From positions 33,752,002-33,816,001 of the forward strand of contig OY987242.1 in the NCBI GenBank assembly GCA_963920765.1: a stretch of 64,000 bases of DNA. Reading direction: 5' to 3'. The number at the start of each line of letters is the position of its first letter. Position 1 is the first letter of the stretch. Position numbers and translations under genes: made by a program. Shown here piece by piece: positions 32,720 to 45,873 of the stretch. The DNA comes from Ulota crispa. Its lineage: Eukaryota > Streptophyta > Bryopsida > Orthotrichales > Orthotrichaceae. Below the pieces are notes generated by a model. The model was not told the origin of the DNA. It worked only from the letters and a program-made list of their open reading frames with translations, and made no database searches.

Positions 32720-35700
32720 ATGGATAATTCCTGGCGTGCGTCTTTGGCGCACGATTCTCGACAAAAAATAGTGAAAAGAATGTAAGTTTTGAAAGTTTTT
32801 GCCCTCAAGTTTCTCATATATGGTTCCTTCACCAGTAAGCCCAGGTTTTTGGTATTGTTACAACTTGTTGGTTTTAATAACTGTTGCCCGGCTTCGAAGT
32901 CTCCTGTGAACAATGTTGCTGTGGTGCATCCTGAGTCAGTAACTTCACGAGCTGCAAAAGCATCTGGAGCTTGGAAAAGACATCATGAGCTACTCGCAGA
33001 GTAGTAAATATGATCTTGGTCTGAGAGGTGTCTGTACGCTTGTGTTTCCTGCATGCTTTGTGTGTGTGTGTAAATCCCTTTGAAGCAGCGTTGGAAGCGA
33101 TGCGATATCCTCTCAGGTCGTGCTTGGGATTTGGCCGCCTGGCTAGTCGTGGAAAAACGATTACAAAACTAAAAAGTGGATATAATTGCACACGAGTACC
33201 TTGCTTAGGGCTACTCTTTTGGGTTGCAGCATGGACACTTTGCAGCGCCACATGCCAGTTGCAGGACAGGATGGCGTGGACGAACTTCTGAAGATTGCAT
33301 GGAGGTTTGAAGAGAAAATCTTTCAGGCTGCAACTGATCAAGTAAGTCTTTGCTTTCCAACAATGCAATTGTTCTGTTTGATGGCAAAGAGTTTGGTAAT
33401 TGTTAGACCGCTATTTCTCTGGAAGGACCCAGAGTGCGTGCTTCCACTTTATATGATCTCTATGTTTCATTGGATCCTTGTTGACAAAGGTCAGCTGAGT
33501 ACGGGCACGTGATTGACATATTGCATGGGGCATGGTTTTATAGCAAGATTATCTCCGAAAGATCTCGCTGAAGATGTTGTCACTTGAGACCAAGGCCAAC
33601 GGGAATCCGCTCCAAAACAGGCATCCACCTGGAGCACAAGCAGTACCGCAGGCAGCAATGAAGCAAGTAGACCCAGGTTGGTTGTGGCTGCCTGGAGTTA
33701 CGAGTTTGCGGACATGGCAGATGTTGTAGAAGTTTGTGCTGTAGGGTGAAATTTGGATGTCTTTCAAGCGGGAGTTGTTCTTGTTTGTAGGGGACTTGGT
33801 GTGGGTTTCTTTAGGGCGCTTTCTTTCACCGAAGTCTATCATTGTGAAAGTACAACATAGGTGCAGATTTTAGCAATCCGTAAGATTGCGTTTGTATGAA
33901 AATGAATTCCTCTGGATTTACGTCGTGAAGACTGTTTATACATACGCAACGAATGAAGTAGGTGAATTTTTTTGCTTAGGTGGATCCACTATATGGGAAG
34001 AGATCTGTACTGTGCCATGGCCTTAATTTGGAGGTGTTGATTTGTTTCATTCTGCAGCTGCTATGGCGATGCGAAATCCTGCTCAAACTTTGGGTAACGG
34101 AGTTCTGTCGGGAAACCAAGCTCAACAGCAGCTTCAGCAGCAGCAGCAGCAGCAGCAACAGCTCCAGCAACAACGTCAACAGCAACAACTATTGGCACAG
34201 GCTCTCCAGGGTAATGGAGCTGGTGGCATTCCAACCCCAGCCACTGGGTTGGGTCCCAATTTGTCCGCAATTGCTGGTGTACCCCAAAACCCCATGACAG
34301 CCATGGCTGGTCAGGTCATTAATCCAGCAATGATGACCAACCGTTTACAGCAGATGCAGCAGCAACAGCAGCGTCAACAACAGCAAGCAGTTCAGCAACA
34401 GCAACAACAACAGCAGCATCAGCAGCAGCAGCAGCAGCAGCAGCAACAGCAGGTATATACATTGCAGAGCTATAACTCTTGTTTTAGGCCTCGGTTACTG
34501 GCATGTGTTTGACCGTGCGCAGGTAGTACTTTCTGCAAGTTGCTATCGTGCTTGGTTTCTTATGTTGTCCAATGTGAATATATATCTCTAATTAACTCGA
34601 ATATATTTCTAATCAATGCGAACAGTTTGCTCTTGATGCGAGTGATTCTATCTTTTGCAAAACTGGTGGTTTTCAGGATGTCACGAAGCTTTGGAAACTT
34701 GATCTTTAACCCGAGGTCCTATGATGGTTGGTTGAAGCAGAACAGTCAACAACAGCAATTGCTATATCAGCAGCAGCAGCAGCAGCAACAGCAGCAGAGA
34801 TTGCAACAACATCAAGCGCAAACGCTTCTGAAGCAGAAAATGCAACAACAGCAGCAACAACAACAGCAACAGTCACTTCTCCAGCACCAACAGCAGCAGT
34901 CTTTGCAACAACAACAGGTGTAAAATTCACAACAATATGACTTAAATACTACTTTGGGTCAAATTTCATCAGAATATCATGTTTAACAAAATCTCATATG
35001 TATACTTATAACGTGAGTAATGTGGGTGGAACCGTGGAAGGTCTCGCTGGTCCCGTCTAAAGCGCTTGTACTGCCTAACAGGTTTTGAACGTCTGTGTCT
35101 TACCAACGAAAAACAGATAAAGTATAATTTTAGTTTATTCATAAAAAACAATCGCCGTTTCCAAATCCCGTTTGTAACTAGCGTTTGGAAGAGGAAATTT
35201 TGTGTAGTCTCTTTGAAGCCTGGGGTCGTTGTCTATTTTGTGTTGGAAAACTTCAAAGCTGACGCTATATACGAGACTGTCCCTGCCACATAAGTAGCTA
35301 TTTATACAGAGGTTTCTGAATCGATAATAGCTCTTTGGACCCGTTACAACTATATTTCATTTGTTTTACTATCATTTGCGACTTGGGATCCTCTGGTGCA
35401 AGAGGACGAAGCAGATTTAAGGGTGTTGATTTGCCTCTGAATTTCAAGTGATACTTATTATGCATAACAAATCTGGAACAGGTTTCTGGTTTGCAGCAAC
35501 AGCAACCTGTCAACCAGCTTTTGGGCCAAAACAATGCGATGGGCCAAAACAACGCAATGGGCCAAAACAACGCAATGGGCCAAAACAACGCAATGGGCCA
35601 AAACAACGCAATGGGCCAAAACAACGCAATGGGCCAAAACAACGCAATGGGCCAAAACAACGCGATGGGCCAAAACAATGTGATAGGCCAAAGCAATGTC

Positions 35701-38700
35701 ATGGGCCAGAGCAATGGCATGGGCCAGAGCAATGCTATCGGTCAAAGCAACGCAATGGGTCAAAACAATGCAGCACTACAGCAGCAGCAGCAGCAGCAAC
35801 TGATGCAACAACAGCTTCTGCAACAAACCAAACAACTACAAGTCCAGCAGCACCAAGTGAGTAAATTAATTGGTTTTTTCATTCATTGATGCTTGGATAG
35901 TAAAGAGTGGATGTGGATATAGTGAGAACTAGCATTACAGAACTGAGGCTTAAATGGTTTCGTTGTTCCACTAATATTTCGTCACTTCCACAGCAGCAGC
36001 AGCAACAACAGCAACAAAATCAGCAGCAACAGCAGCAGCAGCCTACAGCTACACCGACTCAATCACAACAATCGCAGCAATCCCAGCCTATTGTGCAGCA
36101 GCCTGTTCAACCGCAATCTGGATCAAACCAACAATCTCAGCAGCGTATTGGACAGCCAGGTATGTTAAATTTCCTTTCGAGTTTTCGGTTTTCTTGCTAA
36201 CGTTAGGGATGCTCTCAAGTTCCTCGTCATTTTTCATTTCCTTTCTTCTTCATTGATTATATTTGGGCAATAAATCTAGTTTTGGTAATGTCAGTGTGAA
36301 AAAATTGATGCCTTCTTCGAAATATCTAATCGATTTTTTCTAATCTTTGGTTTGCAAAATGACGACCTTATAATAAATTGGCTCTCATTGTCACGTTTTT
36401 CGAAAATACAGGATTTCGTTTAAAACCAATGGAGTCACGAAATATCGTAGTATGTGAATTCAACATCTATATGAGTGTGAATATTGCTCTTGACAAATGA
36501 AGCAGAAATCTGTCAACACAAAACGATCCTAAATGTGGCAACCTTTCATAGCACACCTCATTACCCGTATTTCTGCAATCAACATAAGTTAAAATCTAAA
36601 TGCGGCGGCCTTTAATGCGCTTCTCCTTTACCGCACTTCTTCAACGATGATGTGTTGGGGGGTAAAAGAGGGGGTATTTTTGATTTGCAAAATGTAGACT
36701 TGCAGTACTTTTCATTTTCTCTCGGAGCGCCCGTAGACCTCAAAATATAACCTATAGAACATGTAGATATTTTTAAATCAAGTTCAACGTGCGATAGCAG
36801 CCTCGCTGTACTATGAACGGTTAAGTCCTGTATTTTATTGAAATCAGGGAATTTTTTTGACTGTAATTGATATTGAAGAGGAAGTGTGATAGTGTTGTAA
36901 ATGAACGCCAAGCCGTTCTACCAAGTGCATTAGTTGCCTATTGTAATATCAGGGAAGATCCCAGGATTTTTATATCTTTGCAGTGTTTTATTTTAACTTG
37001 TTTTTGCTTGAAATGTGTTTATGTACTAAAAAATGAGATCATACTTCGGCGATGAATGCAGGAGGTTTGCTGCAACAGCAACAGCAGCAGCAGAACATCC
37101 TACTTCAGGCTCAACAACAGCGTGCTGTTCCTGAGCCTTCAACAGGTATGACTTCATTCTATTTGTGAGGTATCAAAATATGTGTATGTCCAGCTCCTTT
37201 ATGATTGTGGCCTTGATGCCAGACATCTCCTGGTTTAATTAAGTACGCTGAAATTTGGTCTTCTAGTGTCTTTTTTCTTTCGTATCGTGGACCGCCGATG
37301 GTTCCGTGTAATGAACCTGCGTTTTCTTGTTTTGTATGTGCAAGTTTTTTGTGTAAGGGCTTTCTGTTAGCAATCTTTGGTGGATGCTAGGTGATGCTAT
37401 TATATATGCTTTGATATGGTTGTATACTGACTAGCAACTGGTTTTAATGTCAACAGCATCTGTTGAGTCGTCAGCCCATTCTGGACCAACCGGCGCTGCT
37501 GCAGGCAATGTGGACCAACGCGAACTTGTGTGGACTAAGGTGCACATTGGTTCATCTAATTTGTATAGCCTTTGCGAGTTTGAATTGTTTTGAGAGCCTA
37601 TCAATGGATCCAACAGCACTATGTATTCAACATGCTTGGTTTGGTTGCACAGCTTCAACTTTTGAAGGACAAATACCTGCAAGACATGAATGAGCTGTAT
37701 GGAATGCTTTCAAACCGCAGTACTCAGGTATGCTCATTATAAAAAGACAGCTTGCATGCTCATGGGACTCATGATTTTGAATTGGTGTTTTTGAATTCCA
37801 TTTGAATTGAGGGGGCATTTATAATGAAAGAGCCAGTGCTCTCTAGACTTCATAGTGCATAATTGATCTATTGTCATATTTCCTGGGGCCAAGCTTCTTT
37901 TTTTGATATCTGCTTGTCTGGAGACAACCAATGCAAATAAAATTCAGCTCTGTTGAAAAAATTATTGAACCACAACCTCGTTTCATCTTTACCCTACGCA
38001 GGCTTGTGCTTTGTTGAATTTATTACTGATTTAGGCTGTGTATCCTTTTGGCAGCCTATGCCTGCCGAGCAATTACAGAAGCTGAGGCATTACAAGGATG
38101 TCCTTCAGCGGATGATTCCATACCTGCGTGTCCCGAGAGACAGAGTACCAAAAGAGTTCAATCAAGATAAAGTGGATGCTTTTGAGAAGCAGATTGTGAA
38201 TATCATGGAGACTTTTAAGAAGAGGCGGCAACCACAAGCGGCGGCCCCTGGTGGCCCTGCTGCCCCAAACCAGCCTCCTCTAGCACCACAGGCCCCAGCA
38301 CAGCCAGCGCAGCCTCCACCCGTCCAACAACCTGACCAAGTCAGTATGGCTGGTGGTTTAGTACAAGCACCACAACAACCACCAGCTCAAATGGTAATAT
38401 ACAACTTGTGCATTTCGTTGAAATTATTGTGTTCAACCTCTGTAGAAAGCATAAAGAAGATCATTAACCCCTAAAGGCCCAGCTGTCCCCTCGGGGGACA
38501 AATGGATTTCAGGCACGTACCTGTAGCTAATCTAGTTTTTGTATTTTTTTTAAACTTTTATTGAAGGTGGGGAATTTCAAGACCTACGCGGGCATCTAAT
38601 TTTTTCCTCATTTTGACATTTGACAAAGAAGTTATGCAAGAATTTCTGCTACCCGGGGGAGGGAGGGCAATCCGGGCAATGCAAAAACTTTTTAAAAATT

Positions 38701-41700
38701 TGTATTTTCTAAAAATAGAAATCTGAAATTGGCTTTTTAGATTCTTTTAGATTCTTTCATATGTGGGAAGCTTTGAATCATTCAACTTCAATCAATGAGA
38801 TGAAAGTTATGAGATGTTTTAGTTTGTGGGCAATTATGGATTCTCTACTCTAAAATAAACTTTGAAGTCCTTTATTTTCCACAATTTTCAATATTTTGGA
38901 AAAAAATCTAAACCTAAAGAAGTAGATTGTATATTACAACATTATAGCCATTGGGATTTGCATTTTTCATTTTAATAATTAAATTCTTAACAATTTAGTG
39001 ATTTGACTCATTCTCTACTTCTTTTTACTTACTATTTTCCCCCATGTGTTGTATAGTTCCAATTGATTTGAAAATTCTCCTTCACATACCTAACTTGGTC
39101 TTCTACATGGAAAAAATAGACCTCAACTTTGTGTAGAGTAATTTTTTTCATGCAAGAGTGGCCAAAGGCTTCTAAAATTTACTAGAAACAAAGAAAGAAA
39201 CCTTTTCCCTTCACCTCAAATGTAAATATCTCCCTCCTCTCCATCTAGAATGACTTGATTTTTTCCCACAAGTACCTCTTCTAATCTAAGGCAAGATCCT
39301 ATGGTTGGATTTGCAAAGCAAACTTTATTTCCTACTTTTCTACTTATTCCCCTCAAAGTGACAGTTAACTGTGACTTCACTGGAAAAAAGTGCTTGGGCC
39401 TTTAGGGGTTAAGTAGTTGTTTATATAGCCTATGGCTAACACAAGAGGGCCTCACCATTTCCTTGTCCTGGAATCATTTTCTTGTTCACCTGACTGACCT
39501 TAAATCTGGCCTTGAAGTATGGATATGCTTGACCGATTTTTGATCTGGTTCTATTTGGCAGCCACAGAATGGCCAGATACTTCAACAGGCCTCAAGCAAT
39601 AATCAGTCAGTGCAGCAGCAGAATCAACAGCAATTGCAGCAGCAGCAACAACAGCAGCAACAACAGCAGCAACAGCAACAACAGCAGCAACAGCAGCAAC
39701 AGCTGCTCTCACAGATGCAACAAGAAAAACAGGCTCAGATGAGCGGGGGAGTCTCACAAGCTGCAGGAACCATGCTGCAGCCCACAAATAATGCGTTGAC
39801 ATCACTACAGCACAACGCAGGAAACGTGCAGCAGACTCTTACTGGAGCCCCACTGCAAACAAATGTGATGCCTACATCACCAGCCATAGGAGCTGCAATG
39901 CCTACTAGCAGTACAGGGTCGATGGGTCAAAGTGGACTGGCTACCTTGCAATCAAATTCTGTGGTATGTGCTTTAACCCCTCCACGTACTGGTGATTTTT
40001 CTTCGTCTGACGGGTTAATGAAAGGGTCCGATTATTGCTCCTAAATAGACCTGACTTTCACATCTTCTTTGTAAGCATTTTGATTAATGGAGAAAAACTC
40101 TCATACAGAAGTGTAGATATAGCATTTCATTTTATGTATTTTTGCAATTCAGAATGCACCTGGCAATGTTTTGCAGCCCGGTATGAATCTGCCGCAGTCC
40201 AATGGAGTAAGTTCGCAGACTGGGGTAAACAACTATCAGCAAAATCCCAGCAACTCATTGCAGCAGAACGGGGCCACGATTCCGAACGGTACCAATGTCA
40301 CTTCGTTGCCAAGTCAGAATAACGCAATGCAGCAGCAGCAGATGTTGAAGCAACAACAAGAGCAGCAGCAGCAGCAGCTCTTGCAAGCTCAGCAAGCTCA
40401 ACAGCATCGATTGATGCAGCAGCAGGTTGGATTTTTTGCAGTCTTTTGGAAATTCTCCCGTGGGTACGATGTTTGGATCTAAGAATATTACCACGTCAAA
40501 TGTGATTTGAATAAACCAGTTTTTTGAGAATTAAGATTTTCAAATTGAAAGATGGAACTCTCCTGTGTAGAGCTAGTTGAGATTTATCAGGTATGTTCTG
40601 TGAAATTTATACAGGACTTGCAGCAGCGACAATTGCAGCAACAGCAACTGATTCAGCAACGGCAGATTCAGGCCAATCATCAGAAGAATCAGGCTGCTCA
40701 GCTGCAAGCGTTTCACGCACAGCAGGTCTGCAGTTTTTCCTTTTTCTCCTTTCATTTTCCCCTGAGGGTGTTAGCAGAGGTTCTATCATTAGAGCTTGAA
40801 ATGGCCCTGTAAAATTAAAACATATTCATTAATTGAAGCTATAACTGTAAATAGAAAAACTAACAAAGCTAAAAATATAGAGGCAAACAAAATAGAAAAT
40901 AACCGATTATATAGTAAGCACTCCTTTCTCTCAAAAGGATTCATGGCAAGGGCCAACTTGATCCTCTTCCCCAGGGATTTTAGATGAGATATAACCCTTG
41001 GAGAGCCGGTATTAGCACAATGGCTTTCAACTTCAAATTGAAAAAGAGAGGCTAAACCCGAACGAAAATTAATTAATTAATTAATCTAGCTAGCTAATAT
41101 TAAGAGAAAAGTTACTTTAAAATGACTTCTCTCTAAAAATTAACTATTTGCGATACATAAAATATTCTGCGAAAGCAGCTCCTAATGTAACAGTAAAAGA
41201 AAGACGGTTTTTTTTTCCTTCCTTGGTATTTCAAAGTAAAGATTAAAAAATAATTTTTATTTTCTATATATATTATTGTTTAAAAATAGTTAAATTATTA
41301 ATTACTGCAGAAACCGATTATGAATCAGCTTTGTCCTCGAAGAAGGAAGCTCCATACTTTCTCAATTTATGGTGTGATTATCTTCTTACGTCGGTTTCTT
41401 TTTTTTGCTCTTGCAGCAACAGCAAATGTTAGACCCGTATACAGACTCGAAGACGGATGCCTCTCTGAAGGCTAAGCAAGCAGCCGTCAAGCAGGTGCTT
41501 TTCTATACAAATAGTTTTATCTGACGGACGGGTGTAGATGTAAGTTGTGTTTGTAGCTCAAATATTGCAGACTAGCACTCGTTACATTTAAGTATTGTTG
41601 GTACATGAGATCGTCTCTTTGTTGATGTGTTTGGCGGTAACAGGACTTGAATGACGTGGCACATTATGTTCCAGTAAAGAACCGTGCTGGTTTTTAACCA

Positions 41701-41772
41701 GAAAAAAAGCTCTTGATATCCAGGCAATGCAGCAGCACAATATCAAGCAGCGTCAATTGTTTCAACAGCAAA

Positions 41773-41805
<33 letters not shown>

Positions 41806-44384
41806 CTCTCAAAGTTGGGTCTCCACAGCTGGCCTCTTCTCCGCAGCTAATGCAAGCCCCGTCTCCACAGCTATCGCAGCAAATGTCACCTCAAACAGAT
41901 CAAACCTTTACTCCCATGCAAATACAAAAGGTGAGATTTGCTTCTCTGTTTACAGTTTGATGCCATTGTGCGAACTGTACTGGATCATTCAAACACCATG
42001 AAGTCTCAAATGTACTACTTTGAGGGTAGTCTGCTGAATAGGAAACAGTAGACAATTTCTATCTCGCAGTACTTTTGTGCGATCCAGGGCGAAGTTGACG
42101 GGGTTTTGTGCTTCTTTTTTGTGAACACTCAGACGAGCACTCCACCATTTCGGACACCATCTCCTTCAGCACTACCGGCCACACCTCCTACTACTACTCA
42201 AGATGAGGCAGCAGATCATAAGGGCCCTACACCACCCACAAATTTCATACCAACAGCTACTACTTTGCAGGCTTTGCAACCACATCCAAGTGGTGTGACA
42301 CGAGCAATCAACACTCCTGGCATGTCAGTGTCACCGCTCATGGATGCTGGCTTCTCTCCAAGTCCTGCCCAATTAGGGGTAGCACAGGATGCCGTTCAAG
42401 CCTTTTCTCCTGGGACACCACTCCTGGACAAGACTAACACAACTGAACCTCCTCTAGAACGGCTAAAGAGAAGGGTCCGGCTTCTACTCCCTTGACTATT
42501 TCAAGCTTTTATCAGTCCTCATCTTTTTTCTATTATTTGTGAAGAAGATGCATACTATTTTTTACACTTCAAAAAAAAAACTCATACGTTGGACGTTTTA
42601 CAGGTGGACACCATGCCGCCGGCATGCCTGAAAGCAGGTGTGGATGATATGAACGACATAGTAAGCTGCGCAGAGAAACTAGGAGCCTCTGCTCCAGGAA
42701 CTGGCTCTCGTGCTGCCATTGGAGAAGACCTTCCAGCCAAGACAAGATCGTTGCTCCAAGTCCGAGCTAACTCACAAGAGAGCAGTACTGCTCCAAAGAA
42801 GAGGCGGCACGTCGATTCTGTAGCGCTCAACATGATTTTTGCAGACGGGACGATTTCCAACACCCTGCACAGGCCTTACCAAACTCCAGGACATGTTATG
42901 GTCTCACATGTCAATAGCCCCCGTATTAAGGTTTCAGCTCATCTCTCTCTCTCCTCAATTGTGTATTGGAAATAAAAGATATGAAAGTGATATTGAGGTA
43001 TATTATATACCGCCTAGATCTCATGTTTTACATACTAGATCATGTAGGGACTACTAGGTTTGGTGTACAGCTCTTTGGTTTTCTAGCTACCTATGTTCTA
43101 TGGTGCTTTAGCTACTTCAAAGTCCATCGTCTTTAGACTAATTGAGTTCCCATAGAGTAACCTAATTCCAGCAATTGTGATTGTGTTCAATGGCCACAAG
43201 CGTTGATTTAGTGCTGATATGAAAATTGCTCTGGTCCTGAAGTTGTGTTTGCCTTGACATTCTCAGATCACATTGGCTTTGGAGGAGGAGATCAGGAATA
43301 TCAATAGCCGCTTGATTGATACTATTGTGGAAGTCAGCTCTGAAGCCACAGAAGAGGTCGCGGCAAGAGGCCAGAATGGCATCGTGCTCTCTTGCTGTTA
43401 CAAGGGCAACGCTTTGAGTCGAAACCTGTGCTTTCTTCAAGCCAAAGAGTATTCTATGGTAACTATTCTCTGGCCAGTTCTCAGTTGATCCTGTACTTCG
43501 ATTTTCTGTATGATGGTTTCTTAAGCTTAATTGATTTTTTTGCATCTGCGTATATTTAGTTGAAACAGCAGTCTTTCCACTACGGTTAGTTAGTTACCGA
43601 ATTGCCCTTTTTCTTGTTGGTTGCTGGAAGCATTTAGTGCAATGAAAAACTGAACGAAGCTCCCTTGCAAAATGACAGGTGTCCAGGGCTGTACTCTATC
43701 TGACAGTGCCACCTACCTATCCTGAAAGTTCTCCAGATATCTGGTTCGACCTATCAGCACCTCAATCATAGTAAGTATCATCAACTGTACAGTGTTTATT
43801 TCCTAAAGTCCCATTTGGGAAGCTAACTTGCAAAACAAGTTTATGTAGTCCAGATGGTAGGGCATGATTTTCTTCCCTCTGTTGTTACATTCTTATTACC
43901 TTGAAGCCTTCTAAACGACTTGTTTCAAATCTCACAGCTATAAAAAAAAATTATGTAATCAATATAAAAAGGGCACCTTAAGATTAGTCTCCAAATTAGG
44001 CTTTTTGTTTTTAACTCTCAGTAGCTAGCAGTCAAATCGGTTGACCTCACTGCCTGAACCGAATATAAAAAAACCTGTTATTTGGAAGCTCGCTGCTGTG
44101 TTTTGTTACCATGAAGTTTTTTAAATCAAATATCATGCCTGTTTTTTTTCATCTTGCGCTGACCAAAGGGGGCTCTGGATTTTGGCAGTCACTATTGTTT
44201 CAAGGGAGCCAAAGAGGATTTTGAGAGGAACGTCCGGTGCTTGCCGGCACCCTTGTCTCTGACCTCTGTTGCAACAAGCTGGGATGAATGTGCTCGTAAT
44301 TCCCTGAACGACTATGCCACTCAGCATGGTGGTGGCAATTTTGCCACAGCCATCGGTAGGTGGGAGACAGCCCTGGCTACCTGA
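32720..44384 (+). CDS. MED15: Mediator of RNA polymerase II transcription subunit 15 (plant MED15a type), 21 exons, 1406 aa
   Basis: It is a nuclear tail subunit of Mediator that links activators to RNA polymerase II. The exons are 32720-32781, 33230-33341, 33544-33676, 34058-34452, 34741-34917, 35482-35856, 35994-36159, 37062-37145, 37457-37539, 37653-37727, 38055-38393, 39562-39963, 40153-40425, 40615-40725, 41417-41494, 41724-41930, 42133-42474, 42604-42930, 43267-43458, 43679-43770 and 44189-44384. All phases agree. The N-terminus MDNSWRASL leads into the KIX domain (SRQKIV, DELLKIAWRFEEKIF, DYLRKISLKML; residues 1-85). Then come poly-Q tracts, an 18-base-encoded MGQNNA repeat (exon 6), a conserved middle block (LQLLKDKYLQDMNELY to LRHYKDVLQRMIPYL, about 530-600), a PKKRR nuclear signal (about 1202), and the conserved C-terminus ending SWDECARNSL...WETALAT. 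Arabidopsis MED15a is 1335 aa. Exon 6 could start at 35497 instead. Intron 11 carries a MITE. Confidence 0.95.
35515..35775 (+). repeat. 18-base coding minisatellite (MGQNNA repeat) in MED15 exon 6
   Basis: About 14 tandem units of GGGCCAAAACAACGCAAT encode the hexapeptide MGQNNA, with N-to-S and A-to-V/M/I/G variants in the later units. The first units are almost identical, which suggests recent expansion. The length keeps the frame. Confidence 0.95.
38468..39408 (+). mobile_element. TTAA-type (piggyBac-like) element of 941 bases in MED15 intron 11
   Basis: It is flanked by TTAA at 38464-38467 and 39409-39412. The ends CCCCTAAAGGCCCAG and CTTGGGCCTTTAGGGG are perfect or near-perfect inverted repeats. 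Part of the left half recurs in reverse at about 45500-45869. No transposase frame is present. Confidence 0.85.
39607..39720 (+). repeat. Longest CAG/CAA poly-glutamine tract of MED15 (exon 12)
   Basis: A mixed CAG and CAA run encodes more than 20 consecutive Gln. Similar shorter tracts occur at 34123-34190, 34345-34452, 34766-34917, 35778-35800, 35994-36040, 40326-40425 and 41760-41805. CAA interruptions are frequent, which should limit slippage. Confidence 0.9.
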
Positions 44385-45173
44385 CTCCCGCTCCCTCCTC
44401 AGTAAGTTAAACACCTTGAAACTCGTCAATCTTTTATTTTGACATATTTATTTGGAAACGTTAGAAAAACCTTATTTCTTATATGGTTATTTGAAACGTT
44501 TCGCTTTGAGGAGAAATAAGGATTTATTACCAACCCTTGTGGAGGGTGCGCAGATTTTAGGGTTTAAACAGTGTTTTGGTATAGAATGGAAATAATTTTA
44601 CATGTAAATATCCAGCAGCAATGGACTTTGCTCTCTGTCTCCCTCTCTTTTTTGGCAGTAACCACAAAGCTGTTGCTTGTAAAATGGACTCTCATGCGAA
44701 GATGTTTTCTTTGCTTTTCAAGTGGAGTTGTTGATTAGGATACTCTTTTTTGGGTGGATTTTTATCAGTCTTACCTCATTTTGACACTGGCTACCTTTAA
44801 CACTGAGAAGCTTTGGTTAAGTAAGCAGATGAAATTGCCAAAACCTTGGATGAAACTTAGTAGTAACATTTGTTTAGTGGATGGGTGAGAACACATAAGA
44901 CGATTGTATCTATTTTTTCCTTACCTACATGCATGTTATGGTGTTTTTCACTTTGACCTATGAAAAAGTTCACAAAAATACCTTGAGTTTGATATGTGAT
45001 TTCATTTTGTGTATTTTGTTTGAAGTGATGGTTAATGTGATGGTACATTTCTTTGTTTTTCGCCCACTTCTAGGTAAAGCATTTTTTGTGTTGACTTGTG
45101 CGATTTGGCGCTTATCCCTTCTTGTGTAATTGATATGTGGACAGTATGTGGACAGTGCCACTCTTTTTAGTTA
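44385..45173. other. MED15 3' flank, probably including its 3' untranslated region
   Basis: No further coding sequence is seen. I cannot place the polyadenylation site; several AATAAG/AATAAT-like motifs lie within the first 250 bases. Confidence 0.4.
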
Positions 45174-45405
45174 AGGTAGAGGGCTCTAAAATGGAGCGGG
45201 CTCTAAAATGGTGCACTTCTAGGAATGGCTAACATGTTTCTCACACATATCTACTATTATCATTGATGAGTTTGATGGGACTAGTTTTATAGCTAGTCCC
45301 ACCAAAGTCGTCAATGATAGTAGTAGATATGTGTGAGAAACATGTTAACCTTTCCTAGAAGTGCACCATTTTAGAGCCTGCTCCATTTTAGAACCCTCTA
45401 CCTTA
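45174..45405. mobile_element. Near-perfect palindromic MITE with AAGGTAGAGGGCTC ends
   Basis: The two halves are almost complete reverse complements: AAAATGGTGCACTTCTAGGA pairs with TCCTAGAAGTGCACCATTTT, and TGTTTCTCACACATATCTAC with GTAGATATGTGTGAGAAACA. The short centre is TAGTTTTATAGCTAGT. It belongs with the AAGGTAG-ended families. Confidence 0.9.
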
Positions 45406-45489
45406 TGAGAATAATGGGACCTTTAGGTTTGGGAGGACTTGCACTAAAAATTACAAGTAATGGGTGGTTCACATTATGTCCCACGTTCC

Positions 45490-45869
45490 ACCTTGGGTTA
45501 TTACTCCCTCTTGAAACCACACCTACTTGCAAACAAAAACTTCTCATAACTTTCATCTCATCAATCAAAATTGAATGATTCAAAGTTCCCTATGTATATA
45601 TAAGTCTAAAGAAGTTATTTCATATTTTTATTTCTTTTAAATGCAACTTTTTAAGAAGTTTTAGGGTTGCCCAATCTTGCCCGTTTCTAGAAATTCACTT
45701 TTAACTTATTCAATAAACGTCAAAATGAAGAAAAAATTAGATGCCCACATAAATCTTTGAATTCCCCACCATCCGTAAAATATTCAAAAAATCACACAAA
45801 GTAGTTTAGCCATAGGTACATGCCCAAAATCCCATTTGTCCCCCAAAAGGGAGCTTGGTCTTTTAGGGG
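45490..45869 (-). mobile_element. TTAA-type element related to the MED15 intron 11 element, left-end half only
   Basis: The reverse complement resembles 38468-38840, including ATGAGATGAAAGTTATGAGA-type sequence and CATTTGTCCCCC. Its outer end TCTTTTAGGGG meets TTAA at 45870-45873. The other end is degraded. Confidence 0.6.
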
Positions 45870-45873
45870 TTAA

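Noticed and set aside
34061-39805. Ala-, Val- or Leu-rich frames antisense or shifted to the glutamine tracts
   Set aside because: They are shadows of the CAG/CAA repeats of MED15.
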